A stretch of 37,127 nucleotides of DNA, from NCBI GenBank assembly GCA_964490835.1, contig CAZBEA010000005.1, positions 1 through 37,127 on the forward strand, read 5' to 3'. The stretch's first letter is position 1. Each line of letters starts with the position of its first letter. The stretch is from CAZBEA01 sp964490835 (GTDB lineage: Bacteria > Patescibacteriota > Microgenomatia > Levybacterales > GWA1-39-11). Shown here piece after piece: positions 27,970 to 34,888 of this stretch. Under the pieces are notes generated by a model. The model saw only the letters and a list, made by a program, of their open reading frames with translations, was not told where the DNA came from and ran no database searches. Both the position numbers and the translations under genes were made by a program.

Positions 27970-29559
27970 ATGAAATACATAATTTACTGCCGTAAATCAA
28001 GAGACGAAGCCGATAAGCAGGTTTTATCCATTGAAGCGCAAATTGCTGAGCTTTTTGAGTTCGCAAAACGGGAGAAGCTTGAGATCCTCGAAGTTATTGA
28101 AGAGGCAAAGACCGCCAAAGCCCCAGGACGGGAAAAATTTGCTAAAGTCATGCAACTTATCGAAAGAGGCAGAGCCGGTGGTATTCTTGCTTGGCATCCG
28201 GACAGACTTGCAAGAAATTCTATTGACGGGGGCAAGATCATCTATTTGCTTGATACCGGAAAATTAAAGGATTTAAAGTTTCCTACATTTTGGTTTGATA
28301 ACACTCCACAGGGAAAGTTCATGTTAAATATCGCCTTCGGCCAAAGCAAATATTACATCGACAATCTTAGCGAGAATNNNNNNNNNNAGAATGTTAAAAG
28401 GGGGCTTCGGCAAAAGATACGAAATGGCGTCTGGCCTGGGAAGACTACCTATGGTTATTCCAACAACCCGAAGACTCGAGGCATTGATATAGTCCCAAAC
28501 GAAGCTCGGGCCATAAAAGGGGCATTTGAGTTGTTTTGCGAACAGGATAAAACCTTTACGGATATTTCAAATTACTTTTTAAAATTGGGGATAAAAAAGG
28601 AAAACGGAAAGCCTTTACACCTTAACCAAGTCAGAAAGATATTGTCCAACAAATTCTACATCGGCATTTTAAAATACAACGGCGAGTATCATCTCGGGAC
28701 CCACAAGACTTTCATCTCTAAAGAGTTGTTCAATAAAGTCCAGGAAAAGTTAAATAGAAAAGTTAGGCAAAATAGTAAGCTTCCGGTCTTTACGTTTTTG
28801 GGTCTTCTTCGCTGTAAAGAGTGCGGTGCTTCCGTAACTGCCGAAAGGCATGTAAAGTTTTATAAAGGGACTAACCGTTCGGCAACTTATATTTATTACC
28901 GCTGTACCAAAAAGATGGGTCCGTGTTCCCAAAAAATGGTGACTGCCCAAGAACTTGAAGACCAATTAAGAAAAATTGTTTTATCCGTTTCCATCCCTAC
29001 CTCATGGCGCGACCGGTGGCTGGGGTTAGTAGAAAGGGATGAAATATCCGAAAAAGGCTTATCGGATGTAAGGATGAGAAAATTAAAAGAGGAAGCTTCG
29101 TCTCTCGATAAGAAGATGGACATTCTTCTTGATAGTTATCTTGAGGGGGACATTGAGGGCGATAACTACAAGAGAAAGAAGAATGAACTCTTTGAAGAAA
29201 AGATAAAAATTCAGGAAAAGATAGAGGTTTTGGAGGAGGGAGGTTCTCGCTCGCTCGAACCTCTTAGGGAATTCATAAATGTCGCATCGTCATGCGACAA
29301 AATAGCGCGCGCAAAAAATAACCAACTAGATTTGGCAAATCTAGCAAAACATGTCGGCTCGAACTTCTTTTTAGAGGATGGCTGTGTTTACGCCAATTTT
29401 AAAAAGGGCTTTGACTCAATCCGTCCCGCGATTGCGGGACTTTCACCGGCGGAGCTTTCCGCCGGCTCTTCTCTCAGTGTCGGGGTGCGGAGAATCGAAC
29501 TCCAGCCACACGACCCCCAGCCGCGCATTCTACCTTTAAACTACACCCCGCGGCCCTAA
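27970..29559 (+). CDS. Large serine recombinase (site-specific integrase)
   Basis: A 529-residue frame. The resolvase catalytic domain (about 1-140) starts MKYIIYCRKS, with nucleophile S10, and has HPDRLARN. The Recombinase domain (about 155-260) has GVWPGKTTYGY and LSNKFYIGILKYNGEY. A zinc ribbon follows, with CKEC near 282 and CTKKMGPC near 311. A coiled coil spans about 365-430, and the frame closes with GSNFFLEDGCVYANFKKGF. From about residue 505 the codons lie in the attachment region and then antisense to tRNA-Pro (ILPLNYTP), so the last 25 or so residues depend on the insertion site. A 10-N gap lies after DNLSEN; both sides share AGAAT, so the true sequence is probably contiguous (DNLSENVKRGLRQK). 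Confidence 0.9.
   Translation: MKYIIYCRKSRDEADKQVLSIEAQIAELFEFAKREKLEILEVIEEAKTAKAPGREKFAKVMQLIERGRAGGILAWHPDRLARNSIDGGKIIYLLDTGKLKDLKFPTFWFDNTPQGKFMLNIAFGQSKYYIDNLSENXXXXNVKRGLRQKIRNGVWPGKTTYGYSNNPKTRGIDIVPNEARAIKGAFELFCEQDKTFTDISNYFLKLGIKKENGKPLHLNQVRKILSNKFYIGILKYNGEYHLGTHKTFISKELFNKVQEKLNRKVRQNSKLPVFTFLGLLRCKECGASVTAERHVKFYKGTNRSATYIYYRCTKKMGPCSQKMVTAQELEDQLRKIVLSVSIPTSWRDRWLGLVERDEISEKGLSDVRMRKLKEEASSLDKKMDILLDSYLEGDIEGDNYKRKKNELFEEKIKIQEKIEVLEEGGSRSLEPLREFINVASSCDKIARAKNNQLDLANLAKHVGSNFFLEDGCVYANFKKGFDSIRPAIAGLSPAELSAGSSLSVGVRRIELQPHDPQPRILPLNYTPRP
28378..28387. other. 10-N scaffold gap in the recombinase gene
   Basis: The base string AGAAT occurs on both sides of the Ns. Overlapping them gives the conserved run SENVKRG in frame, so the gap is probably a false spacer over a 5-bp overlap. 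Confidence 0.85.
29383..29482 (+). repeat. Inverted repeat R2, right copy (element right end)
   Basis: 100 bp ending in the core TGTCG. Hairpins are GTCCCGC-GATT-GCGGGAC (29423-29440) and CCGGCGGA-GCTT-TCCGCCGG (29446-29465). It also encodes the recombinase C-terminus and touches the tRNA 3' end. Confidence 0.9.
29480..29550 (-). tRNA. tRNA-Pro (anticodon GGG)
   Basis: A 71-nt cloverleaf. The acceptor CGGGGTG pairs with CACCCCG, with discriminator A. The D arm is GTTT-AAAGGTA-GAAT (with wobble pairs). The anticodon stem CGCGG/TCGTG holds loop CTGGGGG, anticodon GGG, with G37 as expected for proline tRNAs. The variable loop has 4 nt, and the T arm is TGGAG-TTCGATT-CTCCG. The 3' CCA is not encoded (the next bases are CAC), so it must be added post-transcriptionally. 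A TACAAT box lies 8 nt upstream. The gene's 3' end is the proposed integration site of the 7-kb element. Confidence 0.93.
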
Positions 29560-29564
29560 TTGTA
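29559..29564 (-). promoter_or_regulatory. -10 box of tRNA-Pro
   Basis: Minus strand TACAAT, 8 nt before the mature 5' end, so the primary transcript would have almost no leader. It is divergent from the recA promoter 25 bp away. Confidence 0.5.
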
Positions 29565-29588
29565 ACAAAAACATACAGAAAGTCATAG

Positions 29589-29617
29589 TTGAAAATTATT
29601 CGAACACTGTCTACAAT
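29589..29617 (+). promoter_or_regulatory. recA promoter
   Basis: TTGAAA (29589-29594), a 17-bp spacer, TACAAT (29612-29617), then 12 nt to the ATG at 29630. The leader would be about 5 nt. No clear LexA box. Confidence 0.65.
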
Positions 29618-29629
29618 GAGTGAATTACC

Positions 29630-30739
29630 ATGGGAAGAAAAGCCGCAGCAGATCCAAAAACAATAGCCACCTCTCAAGACGCTTCTCAATCAGAAAAACT
29701 CACAGCCATTAAAATGGCAATGGAACAAATTCAGCGAACATACGGAAAAGGCTCAATCATGAAATTTGGAGACGATACTCAGCGACTTCAAATTGATGTT
29801 GTCCCAACAGGAGCTCTTTCTTTGGATCTTGCTTTGGGAGTTGGGGGATTACCACGGGGAAGAATTGTTGAAATCTATGGACCCGAGGCTTCGGGGAAAA
29901 CAACAATTTGTCTTTCGGTTATAGCTGAGGCTCAAAAATTGGGCGGAGTTGTTGCCTTTATCGATGCGGAACACGCACTAGACCCAATATGGGCTGAGAT
30001 TATTGGGGTAAAACTTGATGATCTTCTAATTTCTCAACCCGATACCGGAGAACAGGCGCTTGAAATTGCAGAGCAACTCATCCGAAGTGGTGGAATCGAT
30101 ATTCTCGTCATCGACTCCGTAGCGGCGCTTGTGCCACGATCTGAAATCGAAGGTGAAATGGGTGATGCAGTCGTTGGAATGCAAGCAAGGCTTATGAGCC
30201 AAGCGTTACGCAAGCTCACAGCGGTCGTTGCAAAATCAAAAACAATCGTAATCTTCACCAATCAACTTCGCCAAAAAATTGGAGTAATGTTCGGAAATCC
30301 CGAAACAACCCCCGGTGGACTCGCGCTTAAGTTCTATGCATCAGTTAGACTGGATGTGAGAAAAATTGAAACACTCAAAGAACAAGATAAAGTTATCGGG
30401 TCACGAGTACGTGTCAAGGTGGTAAAAAATAAAGTTGCCCCTCCATTCAGAACTGCAGAGTTTGACATTATGTCCGATGGTATTTCAAAAGAAGGAAACA
30501 TTATAGATGTTGGGATTGAGACAGAAATCATTACGAAAAACGGAGCATTCTTAAAACATGGGGACCTTTTAATTGGACAGGGAAGAGAAGCCGCTAAAAT
30601 GTATTTGCGCGAAAATCCTGAATTAACAAAAAAAATAGTTAATGAAATAAACAAAAAAACTCAATCCCAAAATACTAGACGTCCTGCTTCATATTCTGTC
30701 CACGATGAGCAAAACGAATCACCCTCCGATTCAGAATAA
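29630..30739 (+). CDS. recA: Recombinase A
   Basis: A 369-residue ATP-dependent strand-exchange protein for homologous recombination and SOS co-protease activity. It has YGKGSIMKFGD, Walker A GPEASGKTT (84-92), FIDAEHALDP, Walker B ILVIDSVAALVP, loop L1 EIEGEMGDAVVGMQARLMSQ, and TNQLRQKIGVMFGNPETTPGG (L2). The C-terminal tail is acidic and polar, as is usual. It begins an operon with recX, whose start lies 35 bp inside recA, and then purD. The gene sits directly beside the tRNA-Pro target of the mobile element. Confidence 0.97.
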   Translation: MGRKAAADPKTIATSQDASQSEKLTAIKMAMEQIQRTYGKGSIMKFGDDTQRLQIDVVPTGALSLDLALGVGGLPRGRIVEIYGPEASGKTTICLSVIAEAQKLGGVVAFIDAEHALDPIWAEIIGVKLDDLLISQPDTGEQALEIAEQLIRSGGIDILVIDSVAALVPRSEIEGEMGDAVVGMQARLMSQALRKLTAVVAKSKTIVIFTNQLRQKIGVMFGNPETTPGGLALKFYASVRLDVRKIETLKEQDKVIGSRVRVKVVKNKVAPPFRTAEFDIMSDGISKEGNIIDVGIETEIITKNGAFLKHGDLLIGQGREAAKMYLRENPELTKKIVNEINKKTQSQNTRRPASYSVHDEQNESPSDSE

Positions 30740-31196
30740 CTCCGACACCTTCCAAAAAGCACTATCCTACTCTCTTAGATTACTCTCGTTGAGACTGAGA
30801 ACAGAAAAAGAAATAAGAGATAAGCTGTCGCAAAAAGGATACCCCGGTGACATTATTGACCAGGTAATTACAAAGCTTGTATTTTCCGGACTCATCGATG
30901 ATTCCCGTTTTGCTTCACTTTGGATAGAAAATAGGAAAAATCTTAAAAATAAAAGTTCTTTTCTAATAAGACAGGAATTAAAAATGAAAGGAATATCTGA
31001 GGATACAATCAATAAGGCGCTTTCTGAGGACAATACTTCGACAGATTTGGAGTCTGCAAAAAAGCTACTAGAAAGAAAATCTCATCTTTTCAGCAAAAAA
31101 ACTGGACGCGATAAGATACTCAAACAACAACAATACTTAATGAGAAATGGTTTTGGCTGGGAAATTGCAAAAAAGGCAACTTTTGAAAATGAATAA
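30705..31196 (+). CDS. recX: RecA regulator RecX
   Basis: A 163-residue RecX-family protein of three-helix repeats: ALSYSLRLLSLRLRTEKEIRDKLSQKGY, VITKLVFSGLIDDSRFASLWI and LIRQELKMKGIS (each the canonical LxxR/K..EL..KG pattern, shown as separate blocks). RecX binds RecA filaments and limits their activity. It overlaps recA by 35 bp and purD by 8 bp, so translation is probably coupled and stoichiometry kept low. Confidence 0.88.
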   Translation: MSKTNHPPIQNNSDTFQKALSYSLRLLSLRLRTEKEIRDKLSQKGYPGDIIDQVITKLVFSGLIDDSRFASLWIENRKNLKNKSSFLIRQELKMKGISEDTINKALSEDNTSTDLESAKKLLERKSHLFSKKTGRDKILKQQQYLMRNGFGWEIAKKATFENE

Positions 31197-32451
31197 AGAA
31201 AATATTCTGATTACAGGAGGAGGGGGAAGAGAGCACGCGTTGGGATGGAAATTACGAGAATCTCCTAATTCGGGAAATATTTTTTTCACACCAAACAACG
31301 CCGGAACCGATCAAATAGGCTCTCATCTTCCGGTTGATCTTGCAGACCGTTCTTCACTATTGAAAGCGATAGAAACACACAATATTCATAGAGTTGTTCT
31401 TGGGCCCGAAGCGCATCTGGCGATGGGATTGACCAACATTTTACAAAAAGAAGGGGTTCTGGTTACAGGACCCTCAAAAGAAGCGGCGCTCCTCGAAACA
31501 GACAAGGCATGGGCAGTAAAATTTATGGAAGAATTTAACATCCCACATCCCAACACGTATATTCCAACCGATTATAGATCGGCAATTGATATGGCAACGT
31601 ATAGAAATCCACGTGAAATGGTTATAAAAGCGACCGGTCCGGCACGTGGAAAAGGCGTTATTTTACCTGAAAACAAGGAGGAAGCAAAGAAATTTATTAG
31701 CGATGTGTACATAAAAAAAATTTACGGAGATGATCAAAAAGTTATCTTTCAACAAAGACTATCAGGGAAAGAAATATCATTTATGGTCTTAACCGATGGA
31801 ATTCATGTAGCACCTCTTCTTCCCGCCAAAGACTACAAAAGAATAGGAGAAAATGATACAGGGAAAAACACCGGCGGAATGGGTGCATATGTTCCAAGAA
31901 TTATGAACAAATCACTTTGGGATGAGGCAATGAATAAGATTATATACCCAACAATTGAAGGAATGAGAAAAAAAGGAACCCTATTTAACGGGGTTTTGTA
32001 TGCCGGGCTAATGGTAACAGGTGACGGATTGAAAGTTATTGAATATAACGCAAGATTCGGCGATCCCGAAACGCAACCTTTAATGATGATGCTTGATGGC
32101 GATCTTCTTGAAATTTTTCAAACTATGGATTCGGGAACTCTTTCAAAAGATATCGTTACATTTAGAGAAGGAAGCGCTGTTTGTGTGGTGCTTGCAGCAC
32201 CGGGTTATCCAGAAAGCCCGGTGTACAATCAAGTCATTCATGGCCTTGATACAATTAACGATTCGGGTGTTCAGATATTCCATGCCGGAACACAAATGAA
32301 CAAAGAAATGGTAGTTGTAAGCGGAGGACGCGTACTGTCAGTCACCGCGTATGGCAAGACTCAGGAAGAAGCACGCAAAAAAGCTTATGAGAATGCTGAA
32401 AAAGTGAAATTTGAAGGAAAACAAATAAGGCGCGATATTGCAGCAACTTAA
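31189..32451 (+). CDS. purD: Phosphoribosylamine-glycine ligase
   Basis: A 420-residue ATP-grasp enzyme of purine synthesis (EC 6.3.4.13). It has the N-terminal ILITGGGGREHALGWKL, VVLGPEAHLAMGL, the ATP-grasp core VIKATGPARGKGVILP, NTGGMGAYVPR and the metal/ATP site EYNARFGDPETQPLM. The start at 31189 (MNKENILITGGGG) gives the normal N-terminus and overlaps the recX stop; an earlier in-frame start would add residues copied from recX sequence. No other pur gene is in the window, so whether the pathway is complete cannot be judged. Its stop overlaps convergent rpsI by 4 bp. Confidence 0.94.
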   Translation: MNKENILITGGGGREHALGWKLRESPNSGNIFFTPNNAGTDQIGSHLPVDLADRSSLLKAIETHNIHRVVLGPEAHLAMGLTNILQKEGVLVTGPSKEAALLETDKAWAVKFMEEFNIPHPNTYIPTDYRSAIDMATYRNPREMVIKATGPARGKGVILPENKEEAKKFISDVYIKKIYGDDQKVIFQQRLSGKEISFMVLTDGIHVAPLLPAKDYKRIGENDTGKNTGGMGAYVPRIMNKSLWDEAMNKIIYPTIEGMRKKGTLFNGVLYAGLMVTGDGLKVIEYNARFGDPETQPLMMMLDGDLLEIFQTMDSGTLSKDIVTFREGSAVCVVLAAPGYPESPVYNQVIHGLDTINDSGVQIFHAGTQMNKEMVVVSGGRVLSVTAYGKTQEEARKKAYENAEKVKFEGKQIRRDIAAT

Positions 32452-32903
32452 CGCTTTGGTGAGCTCTTCTTTCTTCGAGCTTTTCCTGCGTTACCAACCT
32501 TACGACGCTCGCGGGTTCTTGCATCCCGTGTGAGTGCGCCCATAGGCTTTAATATCGAATGATATTTTTCTCGATCTAATTTATCAAGGGCACGCGCAAT
32601 TCCATGAACAATAGCATCGAGCTGTCCTGAAATGCCGCCGCCCATTACTCGTGCACTAATAACAAATTCGTCTCCAACCCCAGCTTCCTTTAAGAGCTTG
32701 TTATACCTTGGAGCGTACGGTTTAAAATTGAAATACTCTTCAATTAATTTTCCGTTAACCACAATATCTCCTTTTTTGAATTCCTTTTCAAAAAGCTTCA
32801 CTTTGCCAGCGGTTGGCTTATACAGCCTAACACGTGCGACAGCCTCTTTTCTTTTTCCTGCAGCGTATTTATACTTTTCAGTTGTCTTTTTTTCTTGCAC
32901 CAT
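32448..32903 (-). CDS. rpsI: 30S ribosomal protein S9
   Basis: A 151-residue S9 protein. It has YAAGKRKEAVARVRLYK, NGKLIEEYF, the core MGGGISGQLDAIVHGIARAL, RDARTRERRKVGNAGKARR and the conserved final KR that reaches the ribosomal P site. It is the last gene of the ribosomal cluster, placed 2 bp after rplM. A GGGGA Shine-Dalgarno-like string lies upstream. Confidence 0.96.
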   Translation of the reverse strand: MVQEKKTTEKYKYAAGKRKEAVARVRLYKPTAGKVKLFEKEFKKGDIVVNGKLIEEYFNFKPYAPRYNKLLKEAGVGDEFVISARVMGGGISGQLDAIVHGIARALDKLDREKYHSILKPMGALTRDARTRERRKVGNAGKARRKKSSPKR

Positions 32904-32905
32904 AT

Positions 32906-33337
32906 TTATTCCCCTTTAAATTTATTTGCATGAGGGTGTGCTTCACCCTTATAAATATATAATCTCTCAAGCATTCTAGCACGAAGCTTATTCTTCGGCA
33001 ACATTCCCGATACAGCAGCTCGAACTAATAACTCAGGTTTGCGTGCCCTGACTTCTTCGAGTCTGAGCACCTTTCGACCACCTGGATACCCGGAATAAGA
33101 ATCGTATGNNNNNNNNNNTTTATCGGTTTCCTTTTTACCGGATACTTTTACTGTCTCGGAATTAATAACTACCACATAATCACCACAATCCATATTCTTT
33201 GCAAAGTATGGTTTTGATTTACCCATTAATAGATTGGCAATTTTTGTAGAAGATCGTCCTAAAATTTCATTTTTAACATCAATAAGATGCCATGATCGTG
33301 ATATATCTTTTTCTGTAGTAGGTTTTGTACTATTCAT
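32906..33337 (-). CDS. rplM: 50S ribosomal protein L13 (contains 10-N gap)
   Basis: A 143-residue frame with WHLIDVKNEILGRSSTKIA, LMGKSKPYFAKNMDCGDYVVVIN, then SGYPGG and VSGMLPKNKLRARMLERLYIY, the usual L13 landmarks; L13 is an early-assembly protein of the large subunit. The 10-N run falls between TDK and YDSYSGYPGG, where homologues have one residue, so the real gap is about 1-3 nt. It lies between rplQ and rpsI. Confidence 0.94.
   Translation of the reverse strand: MNSTKPTTEKDISRSWHLIDVKNEILGRSSTKIANLLMGKSKPYFAKNMDCGDYVVVINSETVKVSGKKETDKXXXXYDSYSGYPGGRKVLRLEEVRARKPELLVRAAVSGMLPKNKLRARMLERLYIYKGEAHPHANKFKGE
33109..33118. other. 10-N scaffold gap in rplM
   Basis: L13 homologues have TDK-x-Y at this point. 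The flanks already supply the last bases of a codon ending CA, so a single missing base would restore the frame (for example TDKTYDSYSG). Confidence 0.75.
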
Positions 33338-33339
33338 AT

Positions 33340-33879
33340 TTATTTATCTCCCCTTTTTGCAGTTCTTTGTGTTCGGGTTGCAATATTTCTAATTGTTTTC
33401 AACGGTGACGTTTTTGTAGTTTTTACAGACGTTTTAACCGATGACTGTTTCGAGGAACCCGCTTTTTTTGCTGACTTTTTCGCGTTTCTTTTTGTTGAAG
33501 GGGCAATTACCTCTCCAACTTCAGCTTTTTCAACAAATTGCAAGAGTACCATTTTTGCATTATCCTTCAGTCTATTTTCAAGTCTAACAATTCTTGTATA
33601 CCCACCGGGCCGGTTAGTAAAAAGTGGGCCGAGTGTTTTGGTTACCTTCTCAACAGCTTCTTTATTTGGGATTTTTTTATAGAGTTCAATTTCAGCATTT
33701 GCACTTTTTTTCTTACCGATTGTAATTATTTTCTCAACATCTGCTTTGATGGATTTTGCTTTTGCTTCAGTAGTGCGAATCTGTTCATTCAGAATCATAG
33801 AAGTAATTAGGCTTCTAAAAAGAGCCTTTCGTTGATTGATCGTTCTTTTAAATTTTCTTCCGGCAATTTTTTTTCTCAT
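33340..33879 (-). CDS. rplQ: 50S ribosomal protein L17 with long basic tail
   Basis: A 179-residue protein. The first 120 residues are normal L17: GRKFKRTINQRKALFRSL, LILNEQIRTTEAKAKSIK-like text (MILNEQIRTTEAKAK) and RPGGYTRIVRLENRLKDNAKMVLLQFV. About 55 extra residues follow, rich in Lys, Ser and Thr (KKSAKKAGSSKQSSVKTSVK and onward), probably disordered and RNA-binding. An AGGAG Shine-Dalgarno lies 5 nt before the ATG, and a hairpin plus T-tract separates it from rpoA. Confidence 0.94.
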   Translation of the reverse strand: MRKKIAGRKFKRTINQRKALFRSLITSMILNEQIRTTEAKAKSIKADVEKIITIGKKKSANAEIELYKKIPNKEAVEKVTKTLGPLFTNRPGGYTRIVRLENRLKDNAKMVLLQFVEKAEVGEVIAPSTKRNAKKSAKKAGSSKQSSVKTSVKTTKTSPLKTIRNIATRTQRTAKRGDK

Positions 33880-33894
33880 GATCTCCTTTTATAT

Positions 33895-33920
33895 AAAAAA
33901 TGCGCTTACGCGCGGTTTTT
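33895..33920 (-). terminator. Hairpin with T-tract between rpoA and rplQ (attenuator-like)
   Basis: On the minus strand, AAAAACC-GCGC-GTAA-GCGC-A-TTTTTT lies just before the rplQ Shine-Dalgarno. The stem is short (4 GC pairs extended by A/T pairs). It could partly stop transcription or stabilise the rpoA mRNA end. It is nearly symmetric, so it could act on either strand. Confidence 0.45.
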
Positions 33921-33944
33921 CAGGACAGATTTTGCAAGTAAAAT

Positions 33945-34868
33945 TTAGATTGTAAAGGGAACCCCTTTTTCTTCTAGGCTTTTTGCGATTATTGTGAGTG
34001 ATTTTGTACCAAGATTTCTGTACTGCATCAGTTCTTTTCGTGGTGTATTCATGAGTTGTTCAAGAGTCTCGATTCCTGCGTTTCGAAGACTATTATAGAT
34101 TCGCGTCGGTAAATCAAGCTCATCAACCGTCATTTTTAAAACATCATTAGGCAATGGGGATTCTGAAACCACCTCTTCTGACGAATCATCTGTTCGTGGC
34201 TCATAAATTTGATGGAAGAATGAAACAAGAATTTTTGCTGCTTTATTGAGAGAGGCATGTGCATCAACAGTTCCATTCGTCCAAACCTCTAAAATTAATT
34301 TATCAAAATTTGTCTGTCGGCCGACACGAGTTTGTTCAACTTTATAATTAATCTTTGAAATAGGTGAGAAAATTGCGTCAATTGGAATAACACCAACTGT
34401 TGAAACCGGTCTTTCTTCTGCAAGTGAGTACCCAAGACCTCTCTCAACGGTCATTTCAATATCAAGCTTTGCTTTCTTATCAGCAAGACTTCCGATATAT
34501 TGAGAATGGTCTACCATTTCAACACCGTCGCTTACTTCAATATCACCTGCTTTTACTTCACCCGGACCAGTCTTTGAGAGCTTGATGACTGCTGATTCTT
34601 TTTCTTCTGCGAGTTTTACCCTGAGAGACTTAATATTAAGAATAAGATCGATAACGTCTTCCTTGAGTCCTGGGAGAGTTGAGAACATATGCTTGGCACC
34701 ATCGATTTTAACCGACGTGATTGCAGCACCTTCGATGTTGGAAAGAAGTACTCGTCTAAGAGCTACTCCAAGAGTGTGTCCGAATCCCGGCTCTAAAGGC
34801 TCGATAACAAACTGGGAGAAATTCCCCTCCTTCTTTTCTTCCACGACTTTGAAATTTGAATTTATCAT
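33945..34868 (-). CDS. rpoA: RNA polymerase alpha subunit
   Basis: 307 residues. The N-terminal dimerisation domain has FVIEPLEPGFGHTLGVALRR, LLSNIEGAAITSVKIDGA, KEDVIDLILNIKSL, GVIPIDAIFSPI and ILVSFFHQI. The C-terminal domain (about 238-307) has VDELDLPTRIYNSLRNAGIE, TLEQLM and LMQYRNLGTKSL, the helix-hairpin-helix that binds UP elements and regulators. The domain order and length are normal. It is placed between rpsD and rplQ, the standard bacterial arrangement. Confidence 0.97.
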   Translation of the reverse strand: MINSNFKVVEEKKEGNFSQFVIEPLEPGFGHTLGVALRRVLLSNIEGAAITSVKIDGAKHMFSTLPGLKEDVIDLILNIKSLRVKLAEEKESAVIKLSKTGPGEVKAGDIEVSDGVEMVDHSQYIGSLADKKAKLDIEMTVERGLGYSLAEERPVSTVGVIPIDAIFSPISKINYKVEQTRVGRQTNFDKLILEVWTNGTVDAHASLNKAAKILVSFFHQIYEPRTDDSSEEVVSESPLPNDVLKMTVDELDLPTRIYNSLRNAGIETLEQLMNTPRKELMQYRNLGTKSLTIIAKSLEEKGVPFTI

Positions 34869-34888
34869 AACAAAAAGATATTTTACTA

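Larger units (their letters stand above)
22429..29482. mobile_element. Putative 7.05-kb serine-recombinase integrative element in tRNA-Pro(GGG)
   Basis: The left boundary reads TAAT-TGTCG-AGATC and the right boundary CAG-TGTCG-GGGTG, so TGTCG is directly repeated at both ends. The right TGTCG covers the discriminator base and last acceptor pairs of tRNA-Pro. Removing the interior joins tag directly to the tRNA 3' end, a plausible uninterrupted chromosome. The interior carries a large serine recombinase next to the right end, an ABC exporter, ART-like, NUDIX and MBL-like proteins, a small membrane protein and long non-coding structured DNA. The joined ends would read CAGTGTCGAGATC, and that exact sequence exists inside the element at about 27823-27835 in inverted orientation. 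The boundaries are inferred from sequence logic alone, and assembly error at repeats is possible. Confidence 0.7.

Noticed and set aside
22429..29482. CRISPR array or integron attC array as explanation of the repeats
   Set aside because: There are only two copies of each long repeat, inverted, with genes between them; no regularly spaced short repeats, no cas genes and no tyrosine integrase.
29601..29614. Possible LexA box before recA (CGAACACTGTCTAC)
   Set aside because: Only the left half matches CGAAC-N4-GTTCG; the right half does not, and no lexA is in the window.
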